Below, in pieces: positions 1 to 8,653 of a stretch of DNA of 20,497 nt. The position numbers and the translations under genes are program-made. The notes beneath the pieces were generated by a model that searched no databases, was not told where the DNA came from, and saw only the letters and a program-made list of their open reading frames with translations. Every line of letters starts with the position of its first letter. The stretch's first letter is position 1. The stretch is from CAYLMG01 sp964464635 (GTDB lineage Bacteria > Planctomycetota > Phycisphaerae > Sedimentisphaerales > Anaerobacaceae), in contig CAYXGT010000052.1 in assembly GCA_964464635.1 (NCBI GenBank), positions 1 to 20,497 of the forward strand, given 5' to 3'.

Positions 1-35
1 AAAGTATTCAAACTTAACGTCAAGTGACGAAAAAA

Positions 36-2336
36 ATGAAAAACGAAACAAACGCTCCAAACCCGTCAAAAAGCAAATCTCTGGTTGCCTTTGAATCGTT
101 TTTACTTATTCTTTGTCTTTGTATAATCGCTCTTCGTACCACGCTTACCGAAGTTTTATCACCCCAGTCAACAGACGAGATAAGCATCCTGAATACTGTA
201 ATTTACAGCCTTATTCTTTCTGCTGTTTTAATTATCGCATTTGTAATCTGGCTCATCTTAAATTTTTATACAAAGCACTTTCTCTACAGGTTCACAGGTA
301 TCGAAATCGGTCTATCGCTATTGGTTATCGCCTCGGTAATCTCAGGCTCAGCCGCTTCGAATACACGGGCTGCAATCACCTCCGCAGTCATTTTTATCGC
401 ACCGCTGCTGATGGCAGTCCTGCTCGTTCAAATTCTCGATTCCTCTCTTAAAATCAAACTCACACTGGCTGTCATTGCCGCTTCGGGATTTCTCTGTACC
501 TACCAATGCTACGAGCAGCTCTCTTATATGAACGAACAATCAATCAAACAATACGAACAAAATCCGAACGAAGTGCTACAGTCGCGTAACATCCAGCCCG
601 TCTCTCTGGGGCATTTTCAGTTTGAACACAGGTTATATTCGAAAGACATAAAAGCATCTTTTACCACCTCCAATTCCGCCGGCTCTTTTGCAATACTGGC
701 CATCTTCGCTGCCGCCGTCTTATTTATCGAAAAGATTAAAAACCGCAAAAATCCCGACGCCGACCCCTGGCACTATTTAACATCGGTCGCCGTCTTCGCA
801 GTAGTCATTATCGGCCTGCTCCTTACCCGCAGCAAAGGCGCCATCATCGCTACTGCCCTCGCATCAGTACTCTTCGCGTCACTCTGGTTTCTCGGCGGCT
901 GGATATACTCACACAAAAAGATAATCTCAATCACCTGTCTGCTTGTAATCGCCTTTGTAACCTGGGCTGTAACTTCTTACGGCCTCGCTCACAACCGCCT
1001 GCCGGGAGGAAACTCTATGCTTGTTCGATGGCAGTACTGGCTTGCCGCAGGCAAAATCGTCGGCGAAAATCCATACACCGGCGTCGGACCGGCCAACTTC
1101 GCAAATGCTTATCTGCATTACAAACTTCCCCAGGCAATAGAAACCGTCTCAGACCCGCACAACTTTATCCTTAGCCTTCTGGCCCAGTACGGTCCTATCG
1201 GCCTTGTTGCTTTTCTCGCAATAATCTGCCTGCCACTCTGGAAGTTAAATCCGATAACTACACTATCCGAGACAACTGTTAAAACCCATTCGTTCAAAAA
1301 TCTCAAAAAACTGCTTATCGTTTTTATCCCGCTTGTATTGTTAATCTTCAGACCATTGTTAATACCAATCTCAGACAACAACTCTACTCAGGAAATTGCT
1401 GCTGGCACAGTCCTAATCTTTATAATGCCCCTCGTCGCATTTATTATAGGCTTTTTCTTGATAACCAACGGCCCCGTGTACAACACGCAACAAACCAAAC
1501 GCAAAATGAATATAACCATAGCCGCTCTTGTCTGTGCCGTTTTCGGCCTGCTAATACACAACCTCATAGACTTTGCCATCTTCGAGCCTCCTGTTTTCAC
1601 AGCCTTTTGCGCTATTCTGGCCTGCCTGATTGCCTCGGATTTAAATGCCCGGCAGAAGCCCTGCCTTCATCTTAAAACCAACTCCACAATAAAAATAATA
1701 ACAGCCCTCGCAGGCCTTACTGTAATCTTCGCTTTTCTTTATTATTGCATTGTCCCTGTCGTAAAAAGCACTTCGAAGATAGCCGCCGCAAAAAAAGCCG
1801 AAGCCATCAGCAACTACCAGCAAGCGCATATCCTTTTTAATAAAGCCGCAGAAGCTGATCCGCTAGATCCGACCGCACCATACCTCAACGGCCGGCTTTA
1901 TAAGAACGATTACATCTCAAATCCTCGCTCCGGGATAGAGCTGCTCACACAGGCTGAAAGCTGTTATATGACCGCAATCAGACGAGACTCCGATAAATTC
2001 AATTACTACGAACAATTAAGTGATATATATTTGCTGCTCAGCCAGGCTCAACCGGAACCACAAAAAACCGAATGGCTGAACAAGGTCTTCGATGCCGCAT
2101 CGCAGGCAGTTGAGCTTTATCCCGGCCTGGCCAGGCTGCATCTCTCGTTAGCCCAGATAGCAGAGCAGCTCGGAAAAATGAATCTCGCCCTCGAACACTA
2201 TGAAAAGGCTGTCGAAATCGAGGATTCCTTCCGGGCGCAGTTCAAACAGATGTACCCTGACCACACCCCTTTCAGCCGTCTCGGCCAGGATAATTACGAA
2301 ACAGCACTTCAAAAAATCGAAAACTTAAAAAAATAA
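36..2336 (+). CDS. O-antigen ligase/polymerase (Wzy/WaaL type) with C-terminal TPR region
   Basis: This is a multi-pass inner-membrane protein of the Wzy_C/O-antigen ligase family, which joins or polymerises lipid-linked glycans on the outer face of the membrane. Many hydrophobic segments fill roughly the first 575 residues. A RSKGA motif sits near residue 270, a NPYTGVGPANF loop near 350-360, and a SDPHNFILSLLAQYGPIGL segment near 380, which resembles the His-containing periplasmic loop of the family. The last 190 residues or so are soluble and alpha-helical with TPR-like repeats (around 580-620 and 690-735), probably for partner contacts. At about 766 aa it is longer than plain WaaL, in line with ligases carrying TPR tails. 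I chose ATG 36 over GTG 24; neither has a clear ribosome-binding site, and an in-frame stop at 15-17 bars extension. The next gene, ftsW, is 110 nt downstream. Whether it is a ligase or a polymerase cannot be told from sequence. Confidence 0.85.
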   Translation: MKNETNAPNPSKSKSLVAFESFLLILCLCIIALRTTLTEVLSPQSTDEISILNTVIYSLILSAVLIIAFVIWLILNFYTKHFLYRFTGIEIGLSLLVIASVISGSAASNTRAAITSAVIFIAPLLMAVLLVQILDSSLKIKLTLAVIAASGFLCTYQCYEQLSYMNEQSIKQYEQNPNEVLQSRNIQPVSLGHFQFEHRLYSKDIKASFTTSNSAGSFAILAIFAAAVLFIEKIKNRKNPDADPWHYLTSVAVFAVVIIGLLLTRSKGAIIATALASVLFASLWFLGGWIYSHKKIISITCLLVIAFVTWAVTSYGLAHNRLPGGNSMLVRWQYWLAAGKIVGENPYTGVGPANFANAYLHYKLPQAIETVSDPHNFILSLLAQYGPIGLVAFLAIICLPLWKLNPITTLSETTVKTHSFKNLKKLLIVFIPLVLLIFRPLLIPISDNNSTQEIAAGTVLIFIMPLVAFIIGFFLITNGPVYNTQQTKRKMNITIAALVCAVFGLLIHNLIDFAIFEPPVFTAFCAILACLIASDLNARQKPCLHLKTNSTIKIITALAGLTVIFAFLYYCIVPVVKSTSKIAAAKKAEAISNYQQAHILFNKAAEADPLDPTAPYLNGRLYKNDYISNPRSGIELLTQAESCYMTAIRRDSDKFNYYEQLSDIYLLLSQAQPEPQKTEWLNKVFDAASQAVELYPGLARLHLSLAQIAEQLGKMNLALEHYEKAVEIEDSFRAQFKQMYPDHTPFSRLGQDNYETALQKIENLKK

Positions 2337-2446
2337 AAAAGATGACGGCAGCACTTCAGATTTTCTTTACTGCTTATCCGGCACATCAGCCGAAAAAATA
2401 ATAGCTTGTCTTCTCCCGAATATTATTTACGTGAGCTTTCTTTAAT

Positions 2447-3700
2447 ATGATTGAGCTGCGAAAACAAACTGCTCTCGACGACAAAATCGCCATATGTGTT
2501 ATCCTGCTTATGGCGACTGGTGCTGTCTTTGTCTTCTCAGCTTCCGCCAACATAACGCAGGACATAGACTTACGTCATTTTTATAACTCAGCCTCGCTCA
2601 GGCAAATTCTCTTTTTCCCGCTCGCAATCCTCATAATGTTAGCAGCCTCGGCAATAAACTATCACAGGTTCGAATTCAATAAAGGCCTGCTGAAATCGCC
2701 TGCCGTTTACGCATTAGCCCTCAGTATCGCCCTTCTCGCTGTCGTTTTATACCAGCGATTCCACCCGGTTTTCCCAAAATTCATACCCAAAATACATAAC
2801 CATTACCGATGGCTAAAAATCCCTTTAGGCCCGATAACAATCAGCTTTCAACCCTCAGAGCTTGCAAAATGGGCGGTTGTTTTCTTCCTCGCAGGAATCT
2901 GCACAAAACAAGGTTTCAATCTACAACAGTTTCGCAAAAGATTCATACCGCTCTGCATTATTATAGCTATTGTTGTAGGTTTAATTATCATCGAGGACCT
3001 CGGCACCGCCGCCTTTATTGCTCTGCTGGCATTTATTATGCTCGCAATCGCAGGTGCAAAATGGCGGCACCTGCTGGCCCCTGTTCCGTTTGCACTTATC
3101 GCATTTTGCCTTATTCTCTGGCTATACCCGCACAGGATGCAAAGAATTGTCTCCTTCATAAAACCCTCCGAGCTCGCCGACTCATCTAATTATCAGGCGA
3201 ACCAATCCCTCATTGCTCTCGGTTCAGGCGGTTTATTCGGCAAAGGGCTCGGCAGCGGCATCTGCAAATACGGCCACCTGCCCGAAGATACCACCGACTT
3301 TATATTTGCCATAATCGGCGAAGAGCTCGGCTTTGTCGGTACCGCAGCGGTCATTATGTTATTTATTATCTTCCTCTGGCTGGGAATTCTCGTTATCAAA
3401 AGAACCAATGACAATTTCGGAAAAACCCTCGCTGCTGGGATAGTGCTGACAATAGCAATACAGGCTGCCATCAATATCGGCGTTGTCACCGTCGTTTTGC
3501 CCACAAAGGGAATACCGCTGCCCTTCGTAAGTGCCGGCGGTACCTCTATGCTCCTCTCAGCCGCCGCTGTCGGAATGCTGCTGAACATCGCAAAACAAAC
3601 CCGCGGCCTCGCCGCGAGGCGGGCCGGCAAAGAACAACCAAACGAACCATTGCAAACAAATGAAACTGCTGTTACTCTACAGGCTTTGGAGTCTATGTAA
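2447..3700 (+). CDS. ftsW: SEDS-family peptidoglycan glycosyltransferase FtsW
   Basis: FtsW polymerises glycan strands from lipid II at the division septum, working with a class B penicillin-binding protein that is not in this window. The protein is a 417-aa multi-pass membrane protein. It shows the family signatures FSASANI near the N-terminus, FQPSELAKWA, EDLGTAAF (the usual form is PDLGT), GEELGFVGT, and KGIPLPFVSAGGTS towards the C-terminus. The 3' end lies only 2 nt from the start of murG, a classic dcw-cluster pairing, which favours FtsW over RodA or SpoVE. The start is ATG 2447, with no strong Shine-Dalgarno ahead of it. The tail after the last membrane segment is short and cytoplasmic. 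FtsW versus RodA is decided by context, so the family is certain and the paralogue likely. Confidence 0.92.
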   Translation: MIELRKQTALDDKIAICVILLMATGAVFVFSASANITQDIDLRHFYNSASLRQILFFPLAILIMLAASAINYHRFEFNKGLLKSPAVYALALSIALLAVVLYQRFHPVFPKFIPKIHNHYRWLKIPLGPITISFQPSELAKWAVVFFLAGICTKQGFNLQQFRKRFIPLCIIIAIVVGLIIIEDLGTAAFIALLAFIMLAIAGAKWRHLLAPVPFALIAFCLILWLYPHRMQRIVSFIKPSELADSSNYQANQSLIALGSGGLFGKGLGSGICKYGHLPEDTTDFIFAIIGEELGFVGTAAVIMLFIIFLWLGILVIKRTNDNFGKTLAAGIVLTIAIQAAINIGVVTVVLPTKGIPLPFVSAGGTSMLLSAAAVGMLLNIAKQTRGLAARRAGKEQPNEPLQTNETAVTLQALESM

Positions 3701-3702
3701 AA

Positions 3703-4809
3703 ATGAGTAACAAAGCATTTTTCTTTGCCGGCGGAGGTACAGGCGGACATATCTACCCCGGTATTGCTGTCGCTGAAAAAATCATCAAGCTTCAGCCAAC
3801 TGCGAAAATACATTTCTTCTGCAGCAGACGTGACATCGACTCAAAAATCCTCTCAAAAACCAGCTTCGAATTTACACAACTACCTGCAAAAGCTTTTTCA
3901 CTGCATCCGGTAAAATTTCTCAGTTTCCTGAAAACCTTTTCTCAAAGCGCCAAAATCGCAGGCCGAATTCTCGACAAAACCGAAAATCCGATTGTTGTCG
4001 GCATCGGCGGTTTCGCCGCAGCCCCCGTATGCCGCTCTGCACATAAAAGAAAAATACCCGTCAAATTAATAAACGTCGATATCGTTCCCGGCCGGGCAAA
4101 CAAGCTAATCGCCCGATGGGCCGACGAAATCTTCGTGCAGTTCGAGGATTCTGCCCGATATCTAAAAGGGCAAAAACGCAAAATAAATGTAACCGGCTGT
4201 CCCCTTAGAGCATCCTTCGAAAATCCAAATCCTCAAAAAGCTATTGACCACCTCAGCCTCGATAAAAATAAAAAGATTCTGCTGATAACGGGCGCATCAA
4301 GCGGCTCACAGAACATCAACAATACGATTTGCTCGCTGCTCGAATTTCTCGACCGCTTCGCTGAAAATTGGCAGATAGTACACATCACAGGCGTAAAAAA
4401 CATCGAGCAGGTCAGGGCAAATTATTCGAACGCAAAAATCACACATAAAATTATTGACTATTACGACGATATGGCTGACCTCTTGTCAGCAGCAGATTTG
4501 GTTATCGGCAGAAGCGGTGCCGTGAGCATCGCCGAATACGCCGCTGCATCCGTACCGAGCATCTGCATTCCGTACCCGTATCACAGGGATATGCACCAGT
4601 ACCTGAACGCCGGCAAACTCGTCGAAGCCGGTGCTGCAATTATCGTTGACGACCTTCCCGACGAAAAAGACCGGCGCGAGTGGCTTGCCGAAGAGCTCGA
4701 AGAGCTGGTGAAAAATAATGAGAAACTCGCCGAAATGAAAAAAAACTGCAAAACCGTTGCCAACAAAAACGCTGCAAATATAATTGCTGAAAAGCTGCTG
4801 AAAATTTGA
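3703..4809 (+). CDS. murG: MurG, undecaprenyl-PP-MurNAc-pentapeptide GlcNAc transferase
   Basis: MurG transfers GlcNAc from UDP-GlcNAc to lipid I to make lipid II at the cytoplasmic membrane face. The 368-aa length fits this GT-B (GT28) enzyme. Visible motifs are GGGTGGHIYPG at residues 10-20 (glycine loop with His16), GIGGFAAAP at 100-108, GASSGSQNIN near 197-206, and RSGAVSIAE at 270-278 followed by HQYLNAGKL near 298-306, the UDP-GlcNAc-binding part. The usual HEQN signature is replaced by INVDI at 123-127, before a normal PGRANK. This may be a lineage variant. The gene starts 2 nt after ftsW and ends 9 nt before arsC, so the three are probably co-transcribed. The MurG assignment is strong despite the substitution. 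Confidence 0.93.
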   Translation: MSNKAFFFAGGGTGGHIYPGIAVAEKIIKLQPTAKIHFFCSRRDIDSKILSKTSFEFTQLPAKAFSLHPVKFLSFLKTFSQSAKIAGRILDKTENPIVVGIGGFAAAPVCRSAHKRKIPVKLINVDIVPGRANKLIARWADEIFVQFEDSARYLKGQKRKINVTGCPLRASFENPNPQKAIDHLSLDKNKKILLITGASSGSQNINNTICSLLEFLDRFAENWQIVHITGVKNIEQVRANYSNAKITHKIIDYYDDMADLLSAADLVIGRSGAVSIAEYAAASVPSICIPYPYHRDMHQYLNAGKLVEAGAAIIVDDLPDEKDRREWLAEELEELVKNNEKLAEMKKNCKTVANKNAANIIAEKLLKI

Positions 4810-4818
4810 GAAATACAA

Positions 4819-5238
4819 ATGGCAAAACCGGAAAAAACAAAAATTCTGTTTTTATGTGTGGGCAATTCCTGTCGCAGCCAGATGGCCGAAGCCTTCGCAA
4901 ACTCTTTAAGGCCTGACGAGATTGAGGGCTTCTCTGCAGGTGTGAATCCGAGCAAAGTAAACGAACGGGCAATCAAGGTTATGGCCGAAGCCGGAATAGA
5001 CATTTCCAGCCATTATTCGAAATCCATCGCCGATTTACCCGGCATTGATTTCGATTACGTGATAACTCTCTGCGACAAGGCCAAAGAGAACTGTCCCCTC
5101 TTCCCCGGAAAAGCAAAAATAATGCACCGCAACTTCAACGACCCGACATCGGCTACCGGCAGTGAGGAAGAAATTTCAGCCGAATTTCGCCGCGTCCGCG
5201 ACCAGATACAAAAATTTATAAAAAAACTGCTCGTTTAA
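4819..5238 (+). CDS. arsC: Thioredoxin-dependent arsenate reductase (LMW-PTPase fold)
   Basis: This 139-aa cytoplasmic protein belongs to the low-molecular-weight tyrosine phosphatase fold. The P-loop CVGNSCRSQMAE begins at Cys13 and contains Arg19. Two further cysteines, Cys85 and Cys92, lie in TLCDKAKENCP. Their spacing (72 and 7 residues) matches the Cys10-Cys82-Cys89 relay of thioredoxin-coupled ArsC from Gram-positive bacteria. The FNDP motif places Asp108 where the family's general acid is expected. All residues for arsenate reduction are present, so this is more likely an arsenate reductase than a protein tyrosine phosphatase. It sits 9 nt downstream of murG, with no arsR, arsB or acr3 nearby, so its regulation may follow the cell-wall genes. 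A dephosphorylation role in polysaccharide control is a less likely alternative. Confidence 0.88.
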   Translation: MAKPEKTKILFLCVGNSCRSQMAEAFANSLRPDEIEGFSAGVNPSKVNERAIKVMAEAGIDISSHYSKSIADLPGIDFDYVITLCDKAKENCPLFPGKAKIMHRNFNDPTSATGSEEEISAEFRRVRDQIQKFIKKLLV

Positions 5239-5341
5239 TTCTTTACAATTTTCCAAAACCACTAACACAAAAAACCAAAAGCCAAGATATACCTTTACAT
5301 AGGAAAGCAAAGCCTCTATCATATTGCCAAACTTTAGCTCC

Positions 5342-6283
5342 ATGGAAAATTTTATGGCTGAAGATAAAAACCTTAAAGCGAATCTAACTGTGATAACAGT
5401 AAACTGGTATTCTATGGAATTCTTGGAGCCGCTGTTTTCAAATCTTAACAAAAAAGCTCAATGGCCCCGGAAAATTAAATATCTCGTCATTGATAACACT
5501 AACGGCGAAGATAAACAATTGCCTGCTCTGAAACAAAAGAATCCGAATTTGACCATACACCCTAATGACCCAAAAAAAGAAAAAGGCTCCTCTGCCCATG
5601 CTCTCGGCCTGAACACAGCGATGGACAAATTAGAAACCGAATACGCACTGATAGTCGACCCCGACATCCATATTTTCAAGACCAACTGGGACTCTCTTTG
5701 CATTAATATAATCGAAAATCAAGGCTGCTCAGCCGTCGGTGCAACCTATCCCAAATGGCAGCTTGGAAAATATCACAATTTCCCGAATCCGGTGTTCTGC
5801 TTTTTTAAAACCGATGCTTATAAAACGATTAATGCCGACTGGGCCGCATATTCCAGGAGCCCATTAGTAAACTTTTTTAACTTCTGCAGGCGGCAAATCC
5901 TGCGCTTGGGAATCTTTATCAACAGGAAAAGGTACCAAAAATATCCTGCCGTAAGAAAAATATTCGGATTTCTTGAGCATTTAATCGGCGTATGCAGTAA
6001 TGATACGGGCTCAAAAATAGCTTCAAAAGCAAAAAGAAATAATATGAAGGCAATTTTGTTCAAAGCCGTTCTGCCCGATGACGAAATAATTAAAGGCAAA
6101 AGCGAGTTTATCATCAACCTTGCAGAACAATTTGAGCTGTACTTTTATAACAAAGAGCCTGTTTTGACACATAAATATGGGACCGCTTCTAAAATCTGGA
6201 GAACTGAAAAAGGAAAAGATACCCTCCTGTGGAGACAATGCATCGAGAAAATTGAAAGTGAAATTGATAAATCATCAAAATAA
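5342..6283 (+). CDS. GT2-like glycosyltransferase
   Basis: This is a predicted cytoplasmic glycosyltransferase of about 313 aa with a GT-A fold. The N-terminus reads LTVITVNWYS followed by YLVIDNTNG near residues 48-55, as in GT2 enzymes. The segment ALIVDPDIHIF carries a D-x-D pair (Asp106/Asp108 from this start) for metal and nucleotide-sugar binding. The C-terminal half is not recognisable and is rich in Lys and aromatic residues. ATG 5342 is chosen over a TTG at 5324; ATG 5354 is also possible, and none has a clear Shine-Dalgarno. It lies 6 nt upstream of a UPF0104-type membrane protein, a pairing known from AglD-like glycosylation systems. The composition is clearly more AT-rich than murG. 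Donor and acceptor are unknown. Confidence 0.75.
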   Translation: MENFMAEDKNLKANLTVITVNWYSMEFLEPLFSNLNKKAQWPRKIKYLVIDNTNGEDKQLPALKQKNPNLTIHPNDPKKEKGSSAHALGLNTAMDKLETEYALIVDPDIHIFKTNWDSLCINIIENQGCSAVGATYPKWQLGKYHNFPNPVFCFFKTDAYKTINADWAAYSRSPLVNFFNFCRRQILRLGIFINRKRYQKYPAVRKIFGFLEHLIGVCSNDTGSKIASKAKRNNMKAILFKAVLPDDEIIKGKSEFIINLAEQFELYFYNKEPVLTHKYGTASKIWRTEKGKDTLLWRQCIEKIESEIDKSSK

Positions 6284-6289
6284 TTCAAA

Positions 6290-7282
6290 ATGATGAAATA
6301 TAAGAAAATTGCAAATATACTTCGCTGGATTATTGCTGTAATATGCCTGGCTTATATAGTAAATTTCTTCTGCAAAAATACGGAAGAACTTAAAAAACTA
6401 TCCTTATTTCAACCAATAATTCTTGTATATATAATATTACTTCAGCTCATCTATCATACGCTTAATGGAATGAAATTCAAAATAGTCCTCGAAAAATGCA
6501 GTAATAAGAAAGTCAAATTCTTACCCTGGATGAAAATATTCATACTTGGCAGGTTCCTGAATACGGTCATCCCTCAGTCAGGCAATATCTACCGTGGAAT
6601 AACCTTAAAGAAACAGTTTGACGTTTCCTATACAAGATATATTAGCGGATATTCTTCATTTGCGTGGATGGAAATTTTTGTCAATCTCTTCATTGCAGCC
6701 CTGGCTATTTTCCTTATAAATCCAGGCTTTAGAATTGGATCATTATCAGCCTGGAAAACTCTTATCTTTCTTAGCCTGATATCTTTAGCTTTCCCAATTC
6801 TAATCGAGCTCATATTTAATAAAATTACTTTCAAAAACCAAAATCTAAACTGGTTGCATTCAAAGCTGGCTGAGGTCATAACAGTTTCTGTCAGCAATCT
6901 AAAAGACCCGGTGTATATGCTCAAGATCGTGCTTTTTACAATTATAATTTTTGCCCGCACCTGCCTGGCTTTTTATTTATACTTCAAAGTGTTCAACCTG
7001 GATGTCAGTCTGCCGGCTCTATTAGTTTTCTGTTCTCTTTTTAAAATTAGCGCTTTCATTATTATCACACCATCAAACATCGGGATACAGGAGCTGGCAT
7101 ACGGTTTTTTATGTGAAAAAATGGAAATAGGAGCCGCCCAGGGCATACTCGTCTCGGCATTGATTAGGGTGGTTTCAGTTTCTGTTATTATAATCCTCGG
7201 GATAGCGCTCGGCGGGAAGGATTTGATCCGCAGGAGAAAAGACTATCAGCCTCCGCAGAAACAAAAAACTAACGGTGATTAG
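6290..7282 (+). CDS. UPF0104 / LPG-synthase transmembrane-domain protein (flippase-like)
   Basis: The protein is a 330-aa multi-pass membrane protein with about eight hydrophobic segments, of the family Pfam calls the lysylphosphatidylglycerol synthase TM region (UPF0104, YbhN/AglD C-terminal type). The segment LGRFLNTVIPQSGNIYRG near residues 84-101 and TPSNIGIQELAYG near 262-274 correspond to the two conserved Pro-Gly-rich motifs, with the family's conserved Glu present. There is no soluble aminoacyl-transferase domain, so it is not a full MprF. It starts 6 nt after the GT2 gene, and its last 14 bp overlap the convergent pyruvyl transferase gene. A role in lipid-linked sugar handling beside its GT2 partner is an inference. 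The coding sequence is AT-rich. Confidence 0.8.
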   Translation: MMKYKKIANILRWIIAVICLAYIVNFFCKNTEELKKLSLFQPIILVYIILLQLIYHTLNGMKFKIVLEKCSNKKVKFLPWMKIFILGRFLNTVIPQSGNIYRGITLKKQFDVSYTRYISGYSSFAWMEIFVNLFIAALAIFLINPGFRIGSLSAWKTLIFLSLISLAFPILIELIFNKITFKNQNLNWLHSKLAEVITVSVSNLKDPVYMLKIVLFTIIIFARTCLAFYLYFKVFNLDVSLPALLVFCSLFKISAFIIITPSNIGIQELAYGFLCEKMEIGAAQGILVSALIRVVSVSVIIILGIALGGKDLIRRRKDYQPPQKQKTNGD

Positions 7283-8636
7283 GAACCCTGGAGAACAATC
7301 GATTAAATCCTGTTTCCAAAACCTCGACCTCCTTTAAAATGTTTTCTTTTTTAACATTTCTCTTAATGTGACAATTATATAGTGCTTTTGCATATAAGGA
7401 ATTGCGAAGCGCCAGTTTTTCCTGCCCGCAAACATTTTCGATTATTTGTTTTTTTATCGCAGTTTTATTATTCCAAACCTTATTTATTACTCCCGTCAGC
7501 TTATCATAATCCAGCTCATCCGAATTAATCAAATATTCACTCATTCCAACAGCTTTCATTACGCCTATTGACTTATGCTCATATGCTATGCAGACTGTCG
7601 GAATTCCCGATTTTAATGCAAAAATCACTGAATGATAACGATTGCCCACTAACATATCAAATCCCGAAATTATCTGCTGTTGAATTCCGGAATCGAGATG
7701 GTTAGATAAAATCTTTACCATTTCTTTGTGTTCCACAAAAGAAATTATCTTCTCAATCAAAGGTAAATCACTTCGATTTCCACATAGTTGAGGCACAAAA
7801 ATAATTGCAGCATTCAACTTGTGAATTATATAATCAATTACAGATGCCATTAACTTCGAATATTCTGCTTCCTTTTCCTTGGCATTTGTTGCTCTCGGAT
7901 AATTCCATCTCGCACCCGCCGGGGTAAAACCGACCAAAGACCTGCCTTCCTCCTTGAAGGTATCCAATCCCTCCTGCTTATACAGCTTCGATAAAGTCTC
8001 ATCTTCGGAAATTACCTTGTCCTGAAAAGCAGAATCTGAGGTCACATAAACAACGGGTTTTGTAAGATTCAAATCACCTAAATATTTTTGTGAGACAGAG
8101 TCTCTCAATGAAATTATCTCAACCTTATTGAGCAGAAACCTCCTGAGCGCATTTCTCCAGCGTATCTTAAAAGGCCCCATAGAAGGCCCGTATATCATCA
8201 CCGGCTTCTTAAACACTTTCGCTAAGAAAACAAATATAAGGTGCTCACTGATTTCATGTGATTTGTACAAATCTCCAAAGTAAGGCCCGCCTGGAGCCGA
8301 CAAGATGATATCCGCATCCGATATACTTTTCAGAACCTTGAAAATATCAAAATCGCGAAAAAAATCGGCTAATTCTATCCCCAGCATTTTCAGGAACAGC
8401 CACAAAAAAACAAACGGAAAACTGACAAAAGGAAAATGCCTGCTTGAAGCGACAAATTTGAAAACACTTATGTTCTTCCTGAGGTCAAGCCCAGATGGCG
8501 ACGAAGTTATAACGGTAAATTCCGCTTTGGGTATCAATCTGCCGAGTGTATTTATCATTGCTCTCTGAGCTGCTTCATCCCCTCTGTTGTCTGAATGAGA
8601 ATTGATAATAACTATTTTGACAATGTTGTCATTCAT
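7269..8636 (-). CDS. Polysaccharide pyruvyl transferase family protein
   Basis: This 455-aa protein matches the polysaccharide pyruvyl transferase family (CsaB/WcaK-like, GT-B-like fold), whose members add pyruvate ketals to glycans from phosphoenolpyruvate. The N-terminus has NSHSDNRGDEAA at residues 12-23. SAPGGPYFGD follows at 113-122, then IYGPSMGPF, a RDSVSQKYL stretch, and near residue 330 VGNRYHSVIFALKSGIP with the conserved Arg-His region. The family usually runs to about 350-400 aa, so this one is somewhat long. It is the last gene of an operon, starting 17 nt after the methyltransferase stop, with no evident Shine-Dalgarno. Its 3' end overlaps the convergent upstream gene by 14 bp. 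Many relatives are not biochemically proven pyruvyl transferases, so the exact reaction is uncertain. Confidence 0.85.
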   Translation of the reverse strand: MNDNIVKIVIINSHSDNRGDEAAQRAMINTLGRLIPKAEFTVITSSPSGLDLRKNISVFKFVASSRHFPFVSFPFVFLWLFLKMLGIELADFFRDFDIFKVLKSISDADIILSAPGGPYFGDLYKSHEISEHLIFVFLAKVFKKPVMIYGPSMGPFKIRWRNALRRFLLNKVEIISLRDSVSQKYLGDLNLTKPVVYVTSDSAFQDKVISEDETLSKLYKQEGLDTFKEEGRSLVGFTPAGARWNYPRATNAKEKEAEYSKLMASVIDYIIHKLNAAIIFVPQLCGNRSDLPLIEKIISFVEHKEMVKILSNHLDSGIQQQIISGFDMLVGNRYHSVIFALKSGIPTVCIAYEHKSIGVMKAVGMSEYLINSDELDYDKLTGVINKVWNNKTAIKKQIIENVCGQEKLALRNSLYAKALYNCHIKRNVKKENILKEVEVLETGFNRLFSRVPNHR

Positions 8637-8653
8637 AATTCTTGTTTCTAAGA

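Noticed and set aside
2384..2404. CGGC-N6-GCCG followed by an A-run as a terminator after the O-antigen ligase gene
   Set aside because: The stem is only 4 bp and a plus-strand terminator needs a T-run after it; on the minus strand the T-run is on the wrong side.
3193..3813. A 206-codon minus-strand frame across ftsW and murG
   Set aside because: It is antisense to two well-supported genes and has no family features.
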